A DNA stretch of 64,000 nt from Sphaerimonospora thailandensis. GTDB taxonomy: Bacteria; Actinomycetota; Actinomycetes; Streptosporangiales; Streptosporangiaceae. Each line of letters opens with the position of its first letter. Position 1 is the stretch's first letter. A program made the position numbers and the translations under genes. This document shows, in pieces, positions 32,608-41,126 of this stretch. The notes under the pieces are model-generated. The model saw only the letters and a list, made by a program, of their open reading frames with translations, made no database searches and was not told where the DNA came from. Location of the stretch: assembly GCF_016863115.1 (NCBI RefSeq), contig NZ_BOOG01000017.1, positions 62,001 to 126,000 on the forward strand, read 5' to 3'.

Positions 32608-33998
32608 GACGTCGGGGTACTCCCTTGCTGCGCGAAGCCGGACAGGTTGGGGCGCCGGCCCATGGCGTACAGAATGACCAAGATCAGTGCGCCGATGCCC
32701 AGCCAGATCAGCCCCAGCCACTGGGCCAGGATGCTGGCATTGATCACCACGTAGATGAGGATCGCCATCCCGATCAGTGGCATGACCAGGTGGGACCACA
32801 GATCGGTCGAGCGCTGCCGGACCAGGTAATGGACGATAACGGACACGTGCAGGACTATGAAGGCGATCAGCGCGCCCATGCTGATGAGGCTGACGAGCAG
32901 ATTCGCGCCGTCCTCGATATTGGCCATCCACACGCCCAGCACGACGGACAACGCGGCGACGAACAGGGTGGCGTTGGCCGGCACCGAGTGCTTGACCGAG
33001 ATCTTCGCCAGGAAGGCCGGCAGCTGCCGGTCGCGTGCCATCGCGTAGAGCAGACGGGACACGCCGACCTGCGCGACCAACGTGTTGGCCAGCCCCCAGG
33101 AGACCGCGGTCGCGACCGATGTGAGGTTCGAAAGCCAGTCGCCGCCCGCGATGGCGGCGATGTCGTAGAACGCCGTGCCGTTGTCTTCGCCGCTCAGCAG
33201 GGCGGCCGGATCCGGCACCAGCAGGGCGGCGACCCACACCTGGGTGATGAACAGCACACCGGCCAGCAGGAGGGCCAGGCGCATCGCCTTGGCCACCTGG
33301 GTCGAGCCGCCCTTGGACTCCTCGGCGAGCATGCTGATGCCGTCGAAGCCGAGGAAGGAGAGCACCGCGAAGGAGACCGCGCCGAAAACCAGCGACATGG
33401 AGAACCTGTCGGAGTTGAACAGCGGATCGAGGCTGAACCCGTGCCCCTTTCCCTGTGTGATCGCCCACAGGCCGACCATGATGAACAAGGCCAGGACGAC
33501 CAGCTCAACGACGATCATCATCTTGGTGAGCGAGACGGTCATCCGGATGCCGCGCAGGTTGATCACCGTGTTCACGATCACGAATATGATCAGCCATATC
33601 CACACCGGGACCGCCGGCACTGTGGCGTTCATCGCGATCGACGCCATCAGGTACAGCAGCGTGGGAGCGAGGATGTAGTCCAGCAGGATGGCCCACCCGG
33701 TCATGAACCCGACCGGGGGCGCGATGCCGCGCCCCGCGTAGCTGTAGACGGAACCGGACAGCGGGAAGGCCCTGACCATCTGGGCATAGGACGCCGCGGT
33801 GAACAGCAGCGCGACCATCCCGATCAGGTACGCCAGCGCCGGCATGCCCTTCGAGACACGGTAGACCTCGCCGAAGATCGCGAATGGCGCGATCGGCACC
33901 ATGAAGATCAGGCCGTAGAACACCATGTCGGCCAGGCCGATACCGCGGCGTAGTTCCTGGCGGTATCCGAACCGCTCGACAGTCTCCTGTGGCTGCAC
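32604..33998 (-). CDS. APC family amino-acid permease
   Basis: A 464-residue permease with 12 predicted helices. Conserved N-terminal segments are L-R-R-G-I-G-L-A-D-M-V-F-Y-G, P-I-A-P-F-A-I-F-G, and S-G-S-V-Y-S-Y-A-G-R-G-I-A-P-P-V-G-F in TM2-3, then G-F-D-G-I-S-M-L-A-E-E-S. These place it in the APC superfamily, probably proton-coupled uptake or exchange of an amino acid or amine. Substrate unknown. ATG at 33998 follows an AGGAGG site. The next gene (GPP34) is translationally coupled. Confidence 0.88.
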   Translation of the reverse strand: MQPQETVERFGYRQELRRGIGLADMVFYGLIFMVPIAPFAIFGEVYRVSKGMPALAYLIGMVALLFTAASYAQMVRAFPLSGSVYSYAGRGIAPPVGFMTGWAILLDYILAPTLLYLMASIAMNATVPAVPVWIWLIIFVIVNTVINLRGIRMTVSLTKMMIVVELVVLALFIMVGLWAITQGKGHGFSLDPLFNSDRFSMSLVFGAVSFAVLSFLGFDGISMLAEESKGGSTQVAKAMRLALLLAGVLFITQVWVAALLVPDPAALLSGEDNGTAFYDIAAIAGGDWLSNLTSVATAVSWGLANTLVAQVGVSRLLYAMARDRQLPAFLAKISVKHSVPANATLFVAALSVVLGVWMANIEDGANLLVSLISMGALIAFIVLHVSVIVHYLVRQRSTDLWSHLVMPLIGMAILIYVVINASILAQWLGLIWLGIGALILVILYAMGRRPNLSGFAQQGSTPTS

Positions 33999-34378
33999 GG
34001 CAGCCTCCTATATTTCGTTGTTTCGCAAGCTGCAAAATTCGTCCTGCCTGCAAGCCGATGGCACGCGAATGCGCTCCATCGACCGGGCCATAGGGGATGA
34101 TCCTCCTCTAGGGAACGTCGTGCCGCAAGCCACAGATAGGCCAACAGACACGACCTCGAACGGCAGCACCCGGTGCCGGCCACCGAGGAGACACGGTGAA
34201 GAGAGTAGAAATCTTCGACAGGCGGCCGATGTGATCGAAACGTTCTTCCCGACTGTGCGGGGGCCATCGAGTTCTTCCACGATCCGCGGACGAGACGCAC
34301 TTCCCCGCGGAGGAACAGGCCATTGAACGGGCGGTCGAAAAACCCCGGGCACCCTGCGGCCCGGGGTCTCTCCTTCGG
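33999..34378. other. Gene-free region before the APC permease
   Basis: 380 bp without a supported gene. Its left part is AT-richer than average and should hold the minus-strand promoter of the permease operon. The right part holds the terminator hairpin of the second tRNA-Lys. No further feature is seen. Confidence 0.6.
34342..34367 (-). terminator. Hairpin after tRNA-Lys copy 2
   Basis: 9-bp arms ACCCCGGGC (34342-34350) and GCCCGGGGT (34359-34367) with an 8-nt loop, just downstream of the tRNA 3' end on the minus strand. Confidence 0.65.
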
Positions 34379-34452
34379 TGCGCCGCCAGGGACTCGAACC
34401 CCGGACCCGCTGATTAAGAGTCAGCTGCTCTGACCAACTGAGCTAGCGGCGC
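34379..34452 (-). tRNA. tRNA-Lys (anticodon CTT), copy 2
   Basis: 74-nt cloverleaf with the same acceptor, anticodon (CTT) and T-arm as the copies at 17472 and 53930. It is identical to the copy at 53930 and differs by one base from the copy at 17472. CCA is not encoded; discriminator A. Confidence 0.97.
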
Positions 34453-34632
34453 GTCCTCTCCAGAGTAGCGGCACCTCGAGGTGCTCTACGCCAGAGGGCC
34501 TCGGCCGTACGGCACTGACGGACGTGAGAAGACCCGTGGAAGGCAATCAGAGCCTGTCCTGACCCTTACGTGTCCTGGATGTTGCCCCCTGTCGCCCCGG
34601 GTACGGATCCCGATGACGAAGGGAGATAGATC

Positions 34633-35013
34633 ATGACACCGGACCTTTGGTCTTATCCCGCCAGCATCCAGGAGACCGGGCAGGGCCTCGACATCGCCGG
34701 ATACGCCGTGGAGGCCACGGACGGCAAGATCGGGTCCGTCGACGAGGCGAGCAACGAGGCCGGCCAGAGCTTCATCGTCGTGGACACCGGCCCCTGGATC
34801 TTCGGAAAGAAGGTCATGCTGCCGGCCAGCGTGGTGACCCAGATCGACATGCGCGAGCGCAAGGTCTTCGTCGGCCGCACCAAGCAGGAGATCAAGAGTG
34901 CGCCGGAGTTCGACTCGGCGGCCTACCGGGAGGCGGGCTACCGCGAGCGCGTGGCGGACTACTACGGGCGCTTCCAGGGCCCCGGCGGCATGCAGGGCGG
35001 CATGGGCATGTAG
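34633..35013 (+). CDS. PRC-barrel domain protein
   Basis: A 126-residue protein. The PRC-barrel core spans about residues 22-85 (G-Y-A-V-E-A-T-D-G-K-I-G-S-V-D-E-A, then F-I-V-V-D-T-G-P-W, V-M-L-P-A-S-V-V-T-Q-I-D). The C-terminus is flexible and G/M-rich (G-G-M-Q-G-G-M-G-M). Stand-alone PRC-barrel proteins are frequent in stress-related actinomycete loci; the partner is unknown. ATG at 34633 has GGGAG 9 nt upstream. A strong hairpin follows. Confidence 0.85.
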   Translation: MTPDLWSYPASIQETGQGLDIAGYAVEATDGKIGSVDEASNEAGQSFIVVDTGPWIFGKKVMLPASVVTQIDMRERKVFVGRTKQEIKSAPEFDSAAYREAGYRERVADYYGRFQGPGGMQGGMGM

Positions 35014-35080
35014 CCAGGGCGGACCCGCCGCCACCGCCGATCCCCATCCAAAAATCCAAAGCAGCAGACAGACGTCCACG

Positions 35081-35108
35081 AAGGGCCGTGCCGTACGGCG
35101 CGGCCCTT
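35081..35108. terminator. Bidirectional terminator
   Basis: AAGGGCCG / CGGCCCTT outer arms with an inner GCCGTACGGC palindrome form a near-continuous stem, followed by TT. It sits between the convergent PRC-barrel and nucleotidyltransferase genes. Confidence 0.75.
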
Positions 35109-35136
35109 TTACCGCTCTACCGGCCTCCCGGCTCAC

Positions 35137-35733
35137 TCACGGCCAGTGGACCGGCGAGGTCGGCGAGGTCGGCGCGATGACGCGCAGCCGTTCGAGCAGC
35201 GTGACGAACGTCGACGCGTACGGCGACGGCGCCACGACGGCGGCGACCCGGTCCCAGTCCACCTGCTCCCGCATGGCCCGGACCATCGGCAGCAGCGATC
35301 CGTAGTCGCAGCTGTGTTCTGACAGCGGCAGGATCCAGGAGACCACCAGGTCGGTGGCCTCGAGCACGGGCAGGCTGATCGCCGCGGTGGTGATCGACTG
35401 CGCTCGCGCGATCAGCTCCTCGGTGACCGGCCGCTCGGCGACCGAGAAGATCATGTCGACGAGCACGCCCTCCTCGTCGAACGCCTTGACCAGCCAGTCC
35501 TCCGGCGGTTTCGCGGTCCGGAAGCCCAGACCGTCCAGCGTCTTGAGCGCGAGCGGGACGTCCTCCTCCATGAGTGCGAAGTCGACGTCGTGAAGCGATG
35601 GCGCGGCGCCTCTGGCGTACCCGGCGCAGCCTCCGGCCAGGGCGAACCGGACCCCGGCCTCCTTGAGACCGGCGCCGGCACGCTTCAGCGTCTCCAGGAT
35701 GGCGTCGGTGACCGCATGACCGTGACTGCCCAC
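35137..35733 (-). CDS. Nucleotidyltransferase-fold protein
   Basis: A 198-residue protein. The segment F-A-L-A-G-G-C-A-G-Y-A-R-G, then H-D-V-D-F-A-L, matches the nucleotidyltransferase motif G-(G/S)-x-A-x(8-14)-h-D-h-D, and a third acidic residue comes in L-V-D-M-I-F-S. These residues coordinate metal and transfer a nucleotide to an unknown acceptor. GTG at 35733 is the start. Related stand-alone proteins include aminoglycoside-type and MNT-like enzymes; the acceptor cannot be read from sequence. Confidence 0.7.
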   Translation of the reverse strand: MGSHGHAVTDAILETLKRAGAGLKEAGVRFALAGGCAGYARGAAPSLHDVDFALMEEDVPLALKTLDGLGFRTAKPPEDWLVKAFDEEGVLVDMIFSVAERPVTEELIARAQSITTAAISLPVLEATDLVVSWILPLSEHSCDYGSLLPMVRAMREQVDWDRVAAVVAPSPYASTFVTLLERLRVIAPTSPTSPVHWP

Positions 35734-35788
35734 TCATCTCGCTTGCCCGCACATGTTCGCCGCAAACAATCCCGGGTAGAGCGCGGGC

Positions 35789-36292
35789 ATGACCGAGACC
35801 CTCAAGGACATCCAGCATGCCTACGAAGGTGAAGAAGAGCGCCCGCTCGAGTCGTACACCCGGGTCCTCGCGGCGTACGGCGGTGCCGTCTCCGTGTTAC
35901 TGGCGGCGGCCCGGCTCTGCCGGCGCCACGCTCCGGAGAAGATCAGCGTGATGGACATCGCGCTGATGGGCCTGTTCACGCACCGGCTCTCCCGGACCCT
36001 GGCCAAGGACACCGTCACCAGCCCGATCCGTGCGCCGTTCACCAGATACGAAGGCGTCTCCGGCCCTTCCGAGCTGAAGGAGGGAGTCCGCGGGTCGGGG
36101 CTGCGCCACGCCCTCGGCGAGCTGCTCACCTGCCCGTTCTGTCTGTCCCAGTGGGTGGCCACCGGATACGCGGCCGGGCTGGTGTTCGCCCCCCGGGTGA
36201 CCCGTATGGCGGGCGCGACGATGGCGGCCGTGGCGGCCTCCGACTGGCTGCAGCTCGCCTACAGCCGCTTCATGAAGGCCGCGAACGAGTGA
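35789..36292 (+). CDS. DUF1360 family membrane protein
   Basis: A 167-residue protein. It contains the DUF1360 core: D-I-A-L-M-G-L-F-T-H-R-L-S-R, A-K-D-T-V-T-S-P-I-R-A-P-F-T, and L-L-T-C-P-F-C-L-S-Q-W-V. Three hydrophobic segments lie at about residues 28-44, 112-134 and 142-158. The C-P-F-C pair could be redox-active or metal-binding. Function unknown. A TAGAGC box lies 6 nt before the ATG and there is no Shine-Dalgarno sequence, so a leaderless start is possible. Confidence 0.85.
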   Translation: MTETLKDIQHAYEGEEERPLESYTRVLAAYGGAVSVLLAAARLCRRHAPEKISVMDIALMGLFTHRLSRTLAKDTVTSPIRAPFTRYEGVSGPSELKEGVRGSGLRHALGELLTCPFCLSQWVATGYAAGLVFAPRVTRMAGATMAAVAASDWLQLAYSRFMKAANE

Positions 36293-36362
36293 CGCCGCCC
36301 TCACGGGTCAGGGCCGCGGCTCGACGATGTTACGGGGCGGACCGTCAGGGCAGTTGACGGAT

Positions 36363-36512
36363 ATGGCTACGTTACTGTGGATCATCGCCGTCGTACTCGT
36401 CATCTCCGGAATCTACGTCATCCTGGCCCGCCGGGACATCCTGTGGGGGATCGTCCTCATCGTCCTCGGTTTCCTCATCGGCCCCGGCGGCGTCAGCATC
36501 TTCAATCCCTAG
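36363..36512 (+). CDS. GPGG-motif small membrane protein
   Basis: A 49-residue single-pass protein: hydrophobic helix W-I-I-A-V-V-L-V-I-S-G-I-Y-V-I, a short R-R-D loop, a second hydrophobic stretch, and the conserved ending G-P-G-G-V-S-I-F-N. Such proteins are common in actinomycetes and have no known function. The ATG at 36363 is chosen so that the protein starts at the helix; an upstream frame to 36327 exists. Confidence 0.75.
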   Translation: MATLLWIIAVVLVISGIYVILARRDILWGIVLIVLGFLIGPGGVSIFNP

Positions 36513-36606
36513 CCCCCTCATGGCAGATCGCGATTACGACGAAGGTGCGGCCCGGCTGTTCGATTCGGACCGCACTGTCGTCGCTCGTGAGGGAGACCTG
36601 CCGGGC

Positions 36607-37335
36607 CTACTGGCCTTCACCGTCCAGGCAGTACACGGCGTAGGCGTGCTTGATGACCGGGAGCGCCACGTTCCGTACGCGGACCCCGCCGGGGGTCACG
36701 CCTTGTTCCATACCGGCGTGAGCATGGCCGTGAATGAACAGGTCAGCGCCTTCCGCATCCGCCGCCTCGGCCAGAAGGTAGCTGCCGAGGAACGGGTAGA
36801 TCTCCGGCGGCTCGCCCATGAGGGTCTCCTTGACGGGCGAATAGTGGCTCAACACGATCGTGCGGTCGGCGTCGAGGTCTTTCATCGCCCGGCGCCAGCG
36901 GTCGGCGATCTCCCGGGTGTGGCGGACGAACGCCTTGGTCTCCGGCTCGCCGAACTCGCTGGCGCACTTGCCGGCGAAGCCTCCGCCGAAGCCCTTGCCG
37001 CCGGCTATGCCGAGCCGCACTCCGTTGACCGTGATCGTCATCGCGTCGTCGTCGAGTACGGTGATCCCAGCGTCCCGCAGGGTCTGAACGATCTTCCGGT
37101 CGGCGTCCGAGTGGTAGTCGTGGTTGCCGAGCACGGCGATGACGGGGATGGGGAGACCGTGCAACTCGTCGGCGACGATCCTGCCCTCGGTGGCCGTGCC
37201 GTGCCTGGTCAGGTCACCCCCCACCAGCAGCACGTCGGCCCGGTGCTCGATGTCCTCGAGCCGCTTGCGGTACTGGCCGCTCAGGTCCGATCCGAGATGG
37301 ATGTCGGCGACGGCGGCGATCCGCAGATCCGTCAC
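36607..37335 (-). CDS. Calcineurin-like metallophosphoesterase
   Basis: A 242-residue phosphoesterase with all metal-binding motifs in order: A-D-I-H at residues 10-13, V-G-G-D-L-T near 38-43, L-G-N-H-D at about 69-73, L-S-H-Y, and H-G-H-A-H near the C-terminus. It hydrolyses phosphate mono- or diesters; the substrate is unknown. ATG at 37335 overlaps the stop of the BON-domain gene by 4 bp, so the two are coupled. Confidence 0.9.
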   Translation of the reverse strand: MTDLRIAAVADIHLGSDLSGQYRKRLEDIEHRADVLLVGGDLTRHGTATEGRIVADELHGLPIPVIAVLGNHDYHSDADRKIVQTLRDAGITVLDDDAMTITVNGVRLGIAGGKGFGGGFAGKCASEFGEPETKAFVRHTREIADRWRRAMKDLDADRTIVLSHYSPVKETLMGEPPEIYPFLGSYLLAEAADAEGADLFIHGHAHAGMEQGVTPGGVRVRNVALPVIKHAYAVYCLDGEGQ

Positions 37336-37577
37336 AAGTGCTCCTCCTCCCCCGGCTCTCTCACCTCGACGAGCGTGATCTCGTTGTGCACCCGCAGGCC
37401 GGGGGTCGCCTCACGTGCGACCTCCTCGATCACACGCCGCCGCTTCTCAGAGGGCACCTGGCCACGGAGAAACACGTGCTCCCCCCGTACGTCCACCCGA
37501 ATACCCAGTTCTGTGGTCCTGTCGTCCTCCGCGAGCACCCGCTGCACGCGGGCCGCGACATAGTGCGGAGTCTCCAT
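37332..37577 (-). CDS. BON domain protein
   Basis: An 81-residue protein that is essentially one BON domain (A-R-V-Q-R-V-L-A-E-D, V-R-G-E-H-V-F-L-R-G-Q-V, and H-N-E-I-T-L-V). BON domains bind phospholipid surfaces or ligands. There is no signal peptide, so it is cytosolic. ATG at 37577 follows a GGGGGAC-type site. It is translationally coupled to the phosphoesterase downstream. Confidence 0.85.
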   Translation of the reverse strand: METPHYVAARVQRVLAEDDRTTELGIRVDVRGEHVFLRGQVPSEKRRRVIEEVAREATPGLRVHNEITLVEVREPGEEEHL

Positions 37578-37731
37578 GGCGTCCCCCTGGTCTCCTCCCG
37601 GTTTCCACTTGGCACCGGCCTGCTCCAGTTCGTACGGCAGGGTCCCGTACGGCTACCGCTGCCCGCCGCCTTCCCGGCGAAACACCGCCCGAACGCCCCA
37701 GTCGTGACTTGCGTGAGCCGTACGGAAAGGG

Positions 37732-38784
37732 TCAGCTGCCCCGCAGGAGTGCGATGACGGCCTGCTCCACCGGGCCGTGAGTGGCCGGGCTCCCCCGGTC
37801 GGTGTCCGCACCGAGGCCCAGCAGCGTGATCGTCCTGCCTCTCTCGTAGAGCTCGATCAGCCGGGGATCCACGTACGACGCGCGGGCGACGGCCGGAGTG
37901 TTGCCGAGGTATTCGGAGACCTCCTTCATGACCCTGGCCACCGCCCGCCTGCGCCCGACCGTCCGGCGGGCCGGGCGGGAGACGGCCAGCCCGACCGCAG
38001 CCAGCGCGGTGGCGTGCCAGGTGCGGAAGTCCTTGGCGGAGACCTCGGTGCCGAACGCCTCCTTCAGATAGGCGTTGATGTCGGCGCTGCGCACGTCCGC
38101 CCATCCACCGTCGTCAGCGCGGTAGCGCAGCAGCTCCCCCCGGTTCCGTCTGGCCAGCTCGCCCAGGACCGCGCACACGTCGGCGTCGGTCAGCACGTGT
38201 TCGCGCTCCTTGCGTCCCTTGGCCGGATAGCGGCAGACGACCTCGCCGTCACCGCGTCTGATGTGGGAGGCCCTCAGCGTGGCCAGGCCGTACGAGTCGG
38301 TGTACTCCTCGCCGCCCACCCGGAAGAACCCGATGTCGAGCATGCGGGCCGCGGTCGCGAGCACCCGCTCGCGGCGCAGCCCCTCACCCCGCAGATCCTC
38401 GGCCACCCGCTCGCGGAACCGGGGCAACCGCTCGGCCACATCCAGGACGTGATCGAACTTGGCCCGGTCCTGCCGCACCCGCCACAGGTCGTGGTATCGG
38501 TACTGGCGGCGCCCGGCCGAGTCCGTGCCGACCGCCTGCAGATGCCCGTCGGGGGTCGCGCAGATCCACACGTCGGTCCAGGCGGGCGGGACGGCCAGGG
38601 CCCTGATCCGGCGCAGTGCGGCACGGTCCCGTACGGCCCGGCCGGTCGGCCAGGTGTAGCCGAACCCCCGCCCTCGACGGCGCCGCCCGATCCCCGGCTC
38701 GTTCGGATCACTCTGCCGCAGGCTCACCGGCTCGGCCTTCAGCGCGGCCACCGCCGCCCGACGGCTCATCTCCGGAATCCCCAT
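37732..38784 (-). CDS. DNA topoisomerase IB
   Basis: A 350-residue eukaryotic/poxvirus-like topoisomerase, which relaxes supercoils through a 3'-phosphotyrosine link. The N-terminal domain has R-R-R-G-R-G-F-G-Y, I-R-A-L-A-V-P-P-A-W-T-D-V-W-I. The catalytic domain has G-L-A-T-L-R, K-D-F-R-T-W-H-A-T, and the active tyrosine probably in A-R-A-S-Y-V-D-P-R-L. These residues form the R-K-R-H-Y pentad. ATG at 38784 gives the family's usual N-terminus. It is divergent from the aldo/keto reductase, sharing an AT-rich upstream region. Confidence 0.92.
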   Translation of the reverse strand: MGIPEMSRRAAVAALKAEPVSLRQSDPNEPGIGRRRRGRGFGYTWPTGRAVRDRAALRRIRALAVPPAWTDVWICATPDGHLQAVGTDSAGRRQYRYHDLWRVRQDRAKFDHVLDVAERLPRFRERVAEDLRGEGLRRERVLATAARMLDIGFFRVGGEEYTDSYGLATLRASHIRRGDGEVVCRYPAKGRKEREHVLTDADVCAVLGELARRNRGELLRYRADDGGWADVRSADINAYLKEAFGTEVSAKDFRTWHATALAAVGLAVSRPARRTVGRRRAVARVMKEVSEYLGNTPAVARASYVDPRLIELYERGRTITLLGLGADTDRGSPATHGPVEQAVIALLRGS

Positions 38785-38859
38785 ACCTGCGCGAACACGT
38801 CAATGCGGATTACCCGCCACATTCCTTCGCAAACCAGGGCCTCGAGGACGTGTGATTAT

Positions 38860-38885
38860 ATCTGAAATTATATATGATCTCTCCT
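38860..38885. promoter_or_regulatory. AT-rich palindrome-like site before the aldo/keto reductase gene
   Basis: An AT-rich segment with TATAT and ATATA half-sites about 8 bp apart and two ATTATAT copies stands out in GC-rich sequence, 31-56 bp before the reductase start. It may be a GntR/MarR-type operator or a promoter. Confidence 0.35.
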
Positions 38886-38915
38886 GTTTCCAGCTTGACC
38901 AGAGAAAGGGCCGAC

Positions 38916-39935
38916 ATGGCCAAGGTGTTCACCCGTCCGCTGGGGCGCGACGGCTTCGAGATTGCCGCACTCGCCCTCGGGTCCTGGCACACGTGGGACC
39001 GCACGACGTTCGAGGAGACCGTCAACGTCATCCGCGCCGCGGTGGACGCCGGGGCGGCGTACTTCGACGTCGGCGTCTACCGCGCCATGCACCCCGGCCA
39101 GTTCGACTCCCCCACCGACGTCATCTTCGGCCGGGCGATCCAGGCCGCCGGGGTCGCGCGTGACGACTACGTGCTGCAGGTGAAGAGCTGGGTGGGGCCC
39201 AGCGGCACCGTCGGCGACATCGTGGCGCGGTTCGACCAGGCCGTGTTCCGGATCGGCACGGACCGCGCGGAGATCGTCGTCTTCGGCGACCTGGTCGGCG
39301 AGCACGTGCCGTACGAGGTGATCGCCGAAGGCGCGGCGGCACTCGTGAGCAGCGGACGGGTGCGCCACTGGGGCGTGAACAACTGGTCGGCCGCGGAGAT
39401 CCGACGGGTCGCGGCGGCGGCCGAGAAGGCGGGCGTCGCCCCGCCGGCGCTCGCGCAGCTGAAGTACGGCCTGGTGCGCCGCTCGATCGCCGAGGGCGAG
39501 CCGTACCGCGGCGTCATCGCCGACCTCGGGCTGAAGGTGCAGGCATCCGACGCCCTCGACGGCGGCTTCCTGCTCGGCAAGCGCGGGCAACGAATGACCG
39601 GCAACGACCCGGGCGACATCCACGGCCTCGTCGACGAGGCTCGGCCGAAGCTGCGAGCGCTCGCCGACGAGCTGGGCTGCACGCTCGCGCAGCTGTGCCT
39701 GTCGTACGTGCTCACCAACGACGACCTGTGCTCACTGGTCGTCGGGGCGCGCACGAGCGAGCAGATCAACGACGACCTGGGCGCGTTCGACCTGCTGGCA
39801 CGGGTCGGCGCCGACCGGCTGCGTGAGCTGCTGGCCCCGTACTGGCTCGACCGGGGCCGGGTCGACCCGGCGAGCTCCTGGTCGTCGGTGCCGGACGACG
39901 ATCCCGCCAAGTACGCGGTGATCCCCACCGACTGA
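38916..39935 (+). CDS. Aldo/keto reductase
   Basis: A 339-residue TIM-barrel oxidoreductase using NADPH. The barrel order is visible: G-S-W-H-T-W, then F-D-V-G-V-Y near 50, V-K-S-W at about 89, H-W-G-V-N-N-W-S near 150, and a late L-V-V-G-A-R-T-S-E-Q-I for the phosphate-binding loop. The Asp, Tyr and Lys of the catalytic tetrad are present, but the usual L-x-x-H-x-x-D strand reads I-V-V-F-G-D, so the catalytic His appears to be lost, which may alter substrate range or activity. ATG at 38916 has GAAAGGG upstream; an ATG at 38874 is less likely. Confidence 0.82.
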   Translation: MAKVFTRPLGRDGFEIAALALGSWHTWDRTTFEETVNVIRAAVDAGAAYFDVGVYRAMHPGQFDSPTDVIFGRAIQAAGVARDDYVLQVKSWVGPSGTVGDIVARFDQAVFRIGTDRAEIVVFGDLVGEHVPYEVIAEGAAALVSSGRVRHWGVNNWSAAEIRRVAAAAEKAGVAPPALAQLKYGLVRRSIAEGEPYRGVIADLGLKVQASDALDGGFLLGKRGQRMTGNDPGDIHGLVDEARPKLRALADELGCTLAQLCLSYVLTNDDLCSLVVGARTSEQINDDLGAFDLLARVGADRLRELLAPYWLDRGRVDPASSWSSVPDDDPAKYAVIPTD

Positions 39936-39997
39936 TCCGGGCCGACTGATCCGGGCCGACTGATCCGGGCCGACTGCTCCGAGCCGACTGATCCGGG
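39928..39997. repeat. 14-bp tandem repeat, 5 copies
   Basis: Five copies of ccgactgatccggg (fourth copy with two changes) start in the last codons of the aldo/keto reductase gene and extend past its stop codon. No hairpin is formed by a single unit. Confidence 0.9.
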
Positions 39998-40028
39998 CCG
40001 ACGAGCGGTCGGCGCCCTGATCGGGTCG

Positions 40029-40961
40029 TCAGGAGGCCAGGGCCTCGGCGCGGCGCATCACCTCGCGGCACAGGGCTCCGACACCGTTCGGGTCGTCGGT
40101 GAACTGGCCGGGCTTGACACAGAACGTGCCGAAGCCCTGGGCGATCTGCTCGGCGATCGGGGCCATGGCCGCGCCCAGGTCGGCGCAGGAGGTGTCGTCG
40201 GGGAAGACCGCCCGGGTGCCGCCGATCATCTCCAGCTCCGCGATGTCCCGGCCCGCGGCGGCCATCGCTTCGCCCAACCGGCGCAGGTCGTCCCGGGAGG
40301 GCTGGCCGAGCGGGTGGAACCCGTGGCCGTAGCGGACCAGCCGACGCAGCAGGGGCTCGTGCAGCCGCTGCCCGCCGAACCACATCCGCGGCCCGTCCGG
40401 CCGGTACGCCTTGGGCTCGAAGTAGACGTCCTCGAAGGAGAAGAACTCACCGCGAAAGCCGACCGGCGACCGCCGCCAGAGCAGATCCATGATCGCCAGC
40501 TGCTCGTCGAGGATGGCGCCGCGTCGCTCGAACGGCACCCCGAGCGCGGCGTACTCGTCGCGGCTCCAGCTCACCGTCGGCTGCACGACCAGCCGCCCCT
40601 CGCTGATCAGGTCCAACGTGCCGATCTCGCGCGCCAGCAGCAGCGGATGCCGCAGCGGGGCGAGGATCGCCCCCGCCACCAGCCGGATCCGGGTCGTCGC
40701 GGAGGCGATCGCGCTGAGCAGGATCAGCGAGTTCGGCCACGGCGTGAGGGGATCCTGGTTGCCGGGCATCGCGTACTCACGCGGGTTGCCCATCACTCCC
40801 TTGTCGCAGGCGTCTTCGCCGAGCACGACGTGTTCACTGATCATCACCGCGTCGAAACCCGCGTCCTCGGCCTCCCGGGCCCAGCGCACCAGGGTCGGCA
40901 GGTCGCGGCCCGAAGTGAGCGTCCAGTTCTCGCTGAGGATCAGCAACATCCGCGGCGTCAC
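40029..40961 (-). CDS. LLM-class F420-dependent oxidoreductase
   Basis: A 310-residue TIM-barrel flavin/F420 oxidoreductase of the luciferase-like monooxygenase class. The pattern is A-R-E-A-E-D-A-G-F-D-A-V-M-I-S-E-H, then I-R-L-V-A-G-A-I-L-A-P-L-R-H-P, then G-R-L-V-V-Q-P-T-V-S-W. A TIGR03619-like F420 group is likely. Substrate unknown. GTG at 40961 has GGAG 9 nt upstream; ATG at 40949 is an alternative. It is divergent from the Uma2 gene. Confidence 0.88.
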   Translation of the reverse strand: MTPRMLLILSENWTLTSGRDLPTLVRWAREAEDAGFDAVMISEHVVLGEDACDKGVMGNPREYAMPGNQDPLTPWPNSLILLSAIASATTRIRLVAGAILAPLRHPLLLAREIGTLDLISEGRLVVQPTVSWSRDEYAALGVPFERRGAILDEQLAIMDLLWRRSPVGFRGEFFSFEDVYFEPKAYRPDGPRMWFGGQRLHEPLLRRLVRYGHGFHPLGQPSRDDLRRLGEAMAAAGRDIAELEMIGGTRAVFPDDTSCADLGAAMAPIAEQIAQGFGTFCVKPGQFTDDPNGVGALCREVMRRAEALAS

Positions 40962-41114
40962 AGTCGACTTCTCCAATCGTTTGTATCCGTACGACCTGCG
41001 CAGCGTACGGTCGACGGGCATCCCCTGCCAAGGGAGCCTTGCCAGGAGATGCGGTTGGGCGTGTCTGGACACACGCCCTGTGGGGAATCTCCGCGTCAAA
41101 CGACCCCGCGTTGC

Positions 41115-41120
41115 TACCGT
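41115..41120 (+). promoter_or_regulatory. -10-like hexamer TACCGT, possible leaderless start
   Basis: TACCGT ends 6 nt before the ATG at 41127, with no Shine-Dalgarno sequence. Confidence 0.4.
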
Positions 41121-41126
41121 GGGCGC

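Noticed and set aside
32625-33953. 442-residue open frame on the plus strand
   Set aside because: Complement of the APC permease gene; D/H/Q/R-rich with no motif.
36520-37563. 347-residue frame on the plus strand starting M-A-D-R-D-Y
   Set aside because: Most of it is antisense to the metallophosphoesterase, whose metal-binding motifs are clear.
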